NCBI RefSeq assembly: GCF_000566685.1
Contig: NZ_AZQN01000002.1
Coordinates: 372,001-436,000 of the forward strand
DNA from: Dyadobacter tibetensis Y620-1
GTDB lineage: Bacteria > Bacteroidota > Bacteroidia > Cytophagales > Spirosomataceae
Length of the DNA: 64,000 nucleotides
Direction: 5' to 3'
Numbering within the stretch: position 1 is the first letter of the stretch; each line of letters begins with the position of its first letter. The position numbers and the translations under genes were made by a program. The notes beneath the pieces are model-generated. The model made no database searches, was not told the DNA's origin, and saw only the letters and a program-made list of their open reading frames with translations. Below, piece after piece: positions 61,181 to 64,000 of this stretch.

Positions 61181-62428
61181 ATGCATATTGTTATTATTGG
61201 AGGGGGAGCATCGGGATTTATGGCCGCTATCACTGCTGCCGATCATTTTCCTGAAGCGCATATTACCATTATAGAAAAAAACAAAACGGTACTTAATAAA
61301 GTAAGGGTATCAGGAGGTGGGCGCTGCAATGTCACCCACAGTCCAGCAGACCTTAAGAGTTTCCCTAAACAATACCCTAGAGGAGAAAAATTTCTTCGGA
61401 AGCTATTTAGTCAATTTGATGCCAAGGATACTGTAAAATGGTTTGAGCGCCATGGCGTCTCTTTAAAAACTGAAGAAGATGGTCGGATGTTTCCAGTAAC
61501 CGACTCCTCACAAACTATTACTGAATGTCTTACACGAATGGCGCGGAGCAGGGGCATTAACATCCGAACCAGCACAGCAGTCATTTCATTTCAATATTCG
61601 AGACTGGACGGAGATTCGCTTTTTGAAATAAGTACCCTCGATGGAGAACGGCTTATTGCCAATCGACTGTTGATTGCTGCCGGAGGCCATCCAAAGGCCA
61701 GTGGATTCGACTGGATAACCGGCCATGGACACACTATTGCGGAACCTATTCCTTCCTTATTTACTTTCAACAGCCCCGATAACCCTCTATTGGAACTGGC
61801 TGGAGTATCCGTAAAAAACTGTGAAGTAAAAATTATAGGCAGCAAGTTAGCTTATAAGGGCCCCTTATTGATTACCCATTGGGGGTTTAGCGGCCCTGCG
61901 GTTCTCAAACTATCGGCATGGGGAGCCCGATATCTCTCAGACCTAGGCTATCGGTTTGTGTGTAAGATCAATTGGCTGCCTGAGCATCAGGAGCAGACCC
62001 TTCGGGACGCATTTATCACCGAAAAAAAGATTGCCCCTAAGCAACAGATTGCCTCGCACGCCAAATGGGGCATCCCCTCTCGATTATGGAAGGCGTTCTG
62101 TCAGGAAGCGGAAATTAGCGATACCTTAAGATGGGGAGATGTCAGTAACAAAGCAATGAACAGATTGGTAGAAATGTTAACCAATTCGCAATATGATATT
62201 TCTGGAAAGACCACCTTTAAAGAGGAATTTGTTACCTGTGGAGGCATTAACCTTAATGAAGTTAACCCCACCACTTTGGAGAGCTTGCTCCTTCCAGGCC
62301 TGTTCTTCTCAGGTGAAGTCCTTAATATCGACGGCATAACCGGAGGATTTAATTTTCAAAATGCCTGGACCACGGGCAATATTGCAGGTAAAAACATAGG
62401 AGCTCCGCCTACATCTACCCTTTCATAG
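61181..62428 (+). CDS. HI0933/BaiN-type FAD-dependent oxidoreductase
   Basis: The ATG at 61181 leads straight into IVIIGGGASGFMAAI, an FAD-binding Rossmann start; the frame is open upstream to a TTG at 61103, but those 26 residues do not fit the family. Further marks are RVSGGGRCNVTHS, LLIAAGGHPKASG, GPLLITHWGFSGPAVL and VTCGGINLNEV, with GEVLNIDGITGGFNFQNAW at the end. This is the HI0933/YhiN/BaiN family; its natural reaction is uncertain. Its end overlaps uvrC by 14 bases, tail to tail. Confidence 0.9.
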   Translation: MHIVIIGGGASGFMAAITAADHFPEAHITIIEKNKTVLNKVRVSGGGRCNVTHSPADLKSFPKQYPRGEKFLRKLFSQFDAKDTVKWFERHGVSLKTEEDGRMFPVTDSSQTITECLTRMARSRGINIRTSTAVISFQYSRLDGDSLFEISTLDGERLIANRLLIAAGGHPKASGFDWITGHGHTIAEPIPSLFTFNSPDNPLLELAGVSVKNCEVKIIGSKLAYKGPLLITHWGFSGPAVLKLSAWGARYLSDLGYRFVCKINWLPEHQEQTLRDAFITEKKIAPKQQIASHAKWGIPSRLWKAFCQEAEISDTLRWGDVSNKAMNRLVEMLTNSQYDISGKTTFKEEFVTCGGINLNEVNPTTLESLLLPGLFFSGEVLNIDGITGGFNFQNAWTTGNIAGKNIGAPPTSTLS

Positions 62429-64000
62429 AATCGAAATGCCTCAATAGTTTACCCGCCAATGCTGGGCCTACCACCTCTGTAAGCTTTTCGGCCGGGCTCT
62501 CTTTGATCGCTTTTACCGTACCGAAATATTTTAACAGTTTCGTCGCTGTGACCTTACCTACACCCTCAATTCCTTCTAGTTCACTAATCAGGCTTCCTTT
62601 ACTTCGCTTATCACGATGATGGGTAATGCCAAAACGGTGTGCTTCGTCACGTAACTGCTGAATAAGTTTTAAAGATTCGGAGCGCTTATCAATATATAAA
62701 GGGACAGAATCTTCGGGGAAATAGATTTCTTCGAGTCGCTTGGCAATTCCCACAATTGGTACCTGACCATAGATCCCCAATTGTTTCAGGGCATCACAGG
62801 CAGCACTTAGTTGCCCCTTTCCCCCATCGACAATGATAAGGTCGGGCAAGGGTTGATTCTCAGCAATGAGTCGCAGATATCTTCTACCTACTACCTCATT
62901 CATAGATGCGAAATCATTGGGGCCTACTACCGTTTTGATATTAAAATGTCGGTAATCTTTTTTGGAGGGCTTACCGTCTTTGAAACAGACCATGGCTCCT
63001 ACCGGGTTGGTACCCTGTGTGTTCGAATTATCAAAGCATTCGATATGTCGGGGAAGTGTTTTCAGCTGCAGGTCGGTTTTGAGCCTAATCAGTACCCGAT
63101 CTTTTCTGGATGTAGTAGCTGATGCTTCTATTTCCCTACGCTCTGCTTTCTCCCGTCTGAAGTACATCACATTCTTCATAGACATATCCAGAAGTTTTTT
63201 CTTGTCGCCGATCTGAGGTATTATCACCTCAGGCTTCATACTCAGTTCGGGTTTTAAATTGGAAAGTACTTCCTTTGATTCGCTGCCATATTTTTCTCGC
63301 ATTTCAATTAACATCATTTCCAGAATCTCCATATCGGGCTCATTGAGTTTCTTTTTCACCTCAAAAGTTTGCGTCGCCACGGTATAGCCATCTTTCACTT
63401 TCATAAAATTCAGATAGGCCGCATCTTCATCCGAAACGATGGTAAGAACATCCACATTTCCGATCTTAGGATTCACCACTGTGGCTCTACTTTGGAAGTT
63501 AGCGAGGTGCTCCAATTTAGTTTTCCAGGAATGAGCCTCTTCAAAAGCCATGGATTCGGAGGCTTTTAGCATTTTATCCTTGAAGTATTGCTGTGGTAAG
63601 GATAGATTACCTTTGAGAATATGATGTATCTGCTCTATCTCCACCCTATAGTCTTCTGGAGATTGTAAGTTTTCACACGGCCCCTTGCAATTGCCAATAT
63701 GATATTCCAGACATACCTTAAATTTACCTGCTTCAATATTGGGAGGAGTAAGCGCCAGCTGGCAGGAGCGGATGGTATAGAGCGATCGAAACATGTCCAG
63801 TAGCGTATGCATGGTGCGCAGACTCGCAAATGGACCATAATAGGTTCCCTTGCGCCGATCTACATTCCGGGTGACATATACCTGAGGGAACAGCTCATTT
63901 GTGACACAAATAAAGGGATATGTTTTGTCGTCCTTTAAAAGAATATTGAACTTGGGCTGCAACTGTTTGATAAGTTGATTTTCCAATAAAAGTGCGTCCC
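62415..64000 (-). CDS. uvrC: UvrABC system protein C, partial (5' end beyond the window)
   Basis: The frame is open to the last base and reads GDALLLENQLIKQ upstream of the apparent first codon, so the gene continues past 64000. Seen are the end of the GIY-YIG domain (FNILLKDDKTYPFICV), the UVR motif region with cysteines (CLEYHIGNCKGPCENL), the RNase H-like endonuclease (IECFDNSNTQGTNPVGAMVCFKDG, IIVDGGKGQLSAA) and a C-terminal helix-hairpin-helix pair (LEGIEGVGKVTATKLLKYFG). UvrC makes both incisions in nucleotide excision repair. It overlaps the BaiN-type gene at the 3' end. Confidence 0.95.
   Translation of the reverse strand, partial: DALLLENQLIKQLQPKFNILLKDDKTYPFICVTNELFPQVYVTRNVDRRKGTYYGPFASLRTMHTLLDMFRSLYTIRSCQLALTPPNIEAGKFKVCLEYHIGNCKGPCENLQSPEDYRVEIEQIHHILKGNLSLPQQYFKDKMLKASESMAFEEAHSWKTKLEHLANFQSRATVVNPKIGNVDVLTIVSDEDAAYLNFMKVKDGYTVATQTFEVKKKLNEPDMEILEMMLIEMREKYGSESKEVLSNLKPELSMKPEVIIPQIGDKKKLLDMSMKNVMYFRREKAERREIEASATTSRKDRVLIRLKTDLQLKTLPRHIECFDNSNTQGTNPVGAMVCFKDGKPSKKDYRHFNIKTVVGPNDFASMNEVVGRRYLRLIAENQPLPDLIIVDGGKGQLSAACDALKQLGIYGQVPIVGIAKRLEEIYFPEDSVPLYIDKRSESLKLIQQLRDEAHRFGITHHRDKRSKGSLISELEGIEGVGKVTATKLLKYFGTVKAIKESPAEKLTEVVGPALAGKLLRHFDSMKG

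Noticed and set aside
1..64000. CRISPR array or complete insertion sequence
   Set aside because: No regularly spaced direct repeats and no transposase frame were found.

Overview
This 64 kb window comes from a member of the Bacteroidota, most likely Cytophagales (Spirosomataceae-like). The signs are a type B T9SS sorting domain, a GSCFA-domain protein, a long 388-residue NusB, a YtxH/DUF1573/YajC/YbbR/CoaE gene string, promoters of the TAnnTTTG type, and core proteins (DnaX, FtsH, RsfS, UvrC) of Bacteroidota type. No rRNA, tRNA, CRISPR array or intact insertion sequence was seen.

Layout. 1-12.4 kb is core genome: a long Ddl-type ligase, Nfu and Mrp iron-sulfur carriers, a GSCFA protein, dnaX, the nusB-to-coaE operon and an ABC exporter. 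12.5-19.4 kb holds a carboxylesterase and then a mutagenesis cassette: a self-cleaving S24/XRE repressor divergent from a Y-family polymerase and a DnaE-type polymerase, with four operator-like palindromes between them. 19.4-27.4 kb is an AT-rich accessory island. It carries a YafQ-type toxin pair, a KAP-like P-loop NTPase overlapping a small ORF and a T9SS surface protein, a collapsed HigB/HigA module, a second toxin-antitoxin pair whose toxin is split by an A11 tract, and a Crp/Fnr relic. 27.5-40.1 kb is a patchwork of small stress and detoxification genes (SDR, AraC, GH43-like, NmrA-like, Crp, SRPBCC, DinB, VOC, haloalkane dehalogenase, alpha/beta hydrolase, MFS) plus a relic of a polysaccharide lyase. 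40.2-48.0 kb is an RND efflux operon with an AraC regulator and a receiver domain that has lost its phosphoacceptor. 48.2-50.5 kb is an intact PL8 lyase. 50.8-55.5 kb is core (BirA, RsfS, FtsH, aldose epimerase). 55.6-58.3 kb is a four-gene lasso-peptide-like maturation cassette (PqqD-like RRE, B2 protease, HPr-kinase-like, nucleotidyltransferase) with no cyclase and no visible precursor. 58.4-61.1 kb is a saccharopine dehydrogenase/ALDH7 pair. 61.2-64 kb is a BaiN-like flavoprotein and the C-terminal part of UvrC, which runs off the window.

Main points for follow-up: the S24-DinB-DnaE cassette with its phased operators; the A10 slippage site in dnaX, which gives a gamma-sized product in either alternative frame; the cyclase-less lasso-like cassette with its own promoter; and a series of decaying genes (HigBA, RelE frameshift, Crp relic, PL8 relic, AraC fragment). 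All calls come from reading the sequence and recalling protein families; no database search was run.
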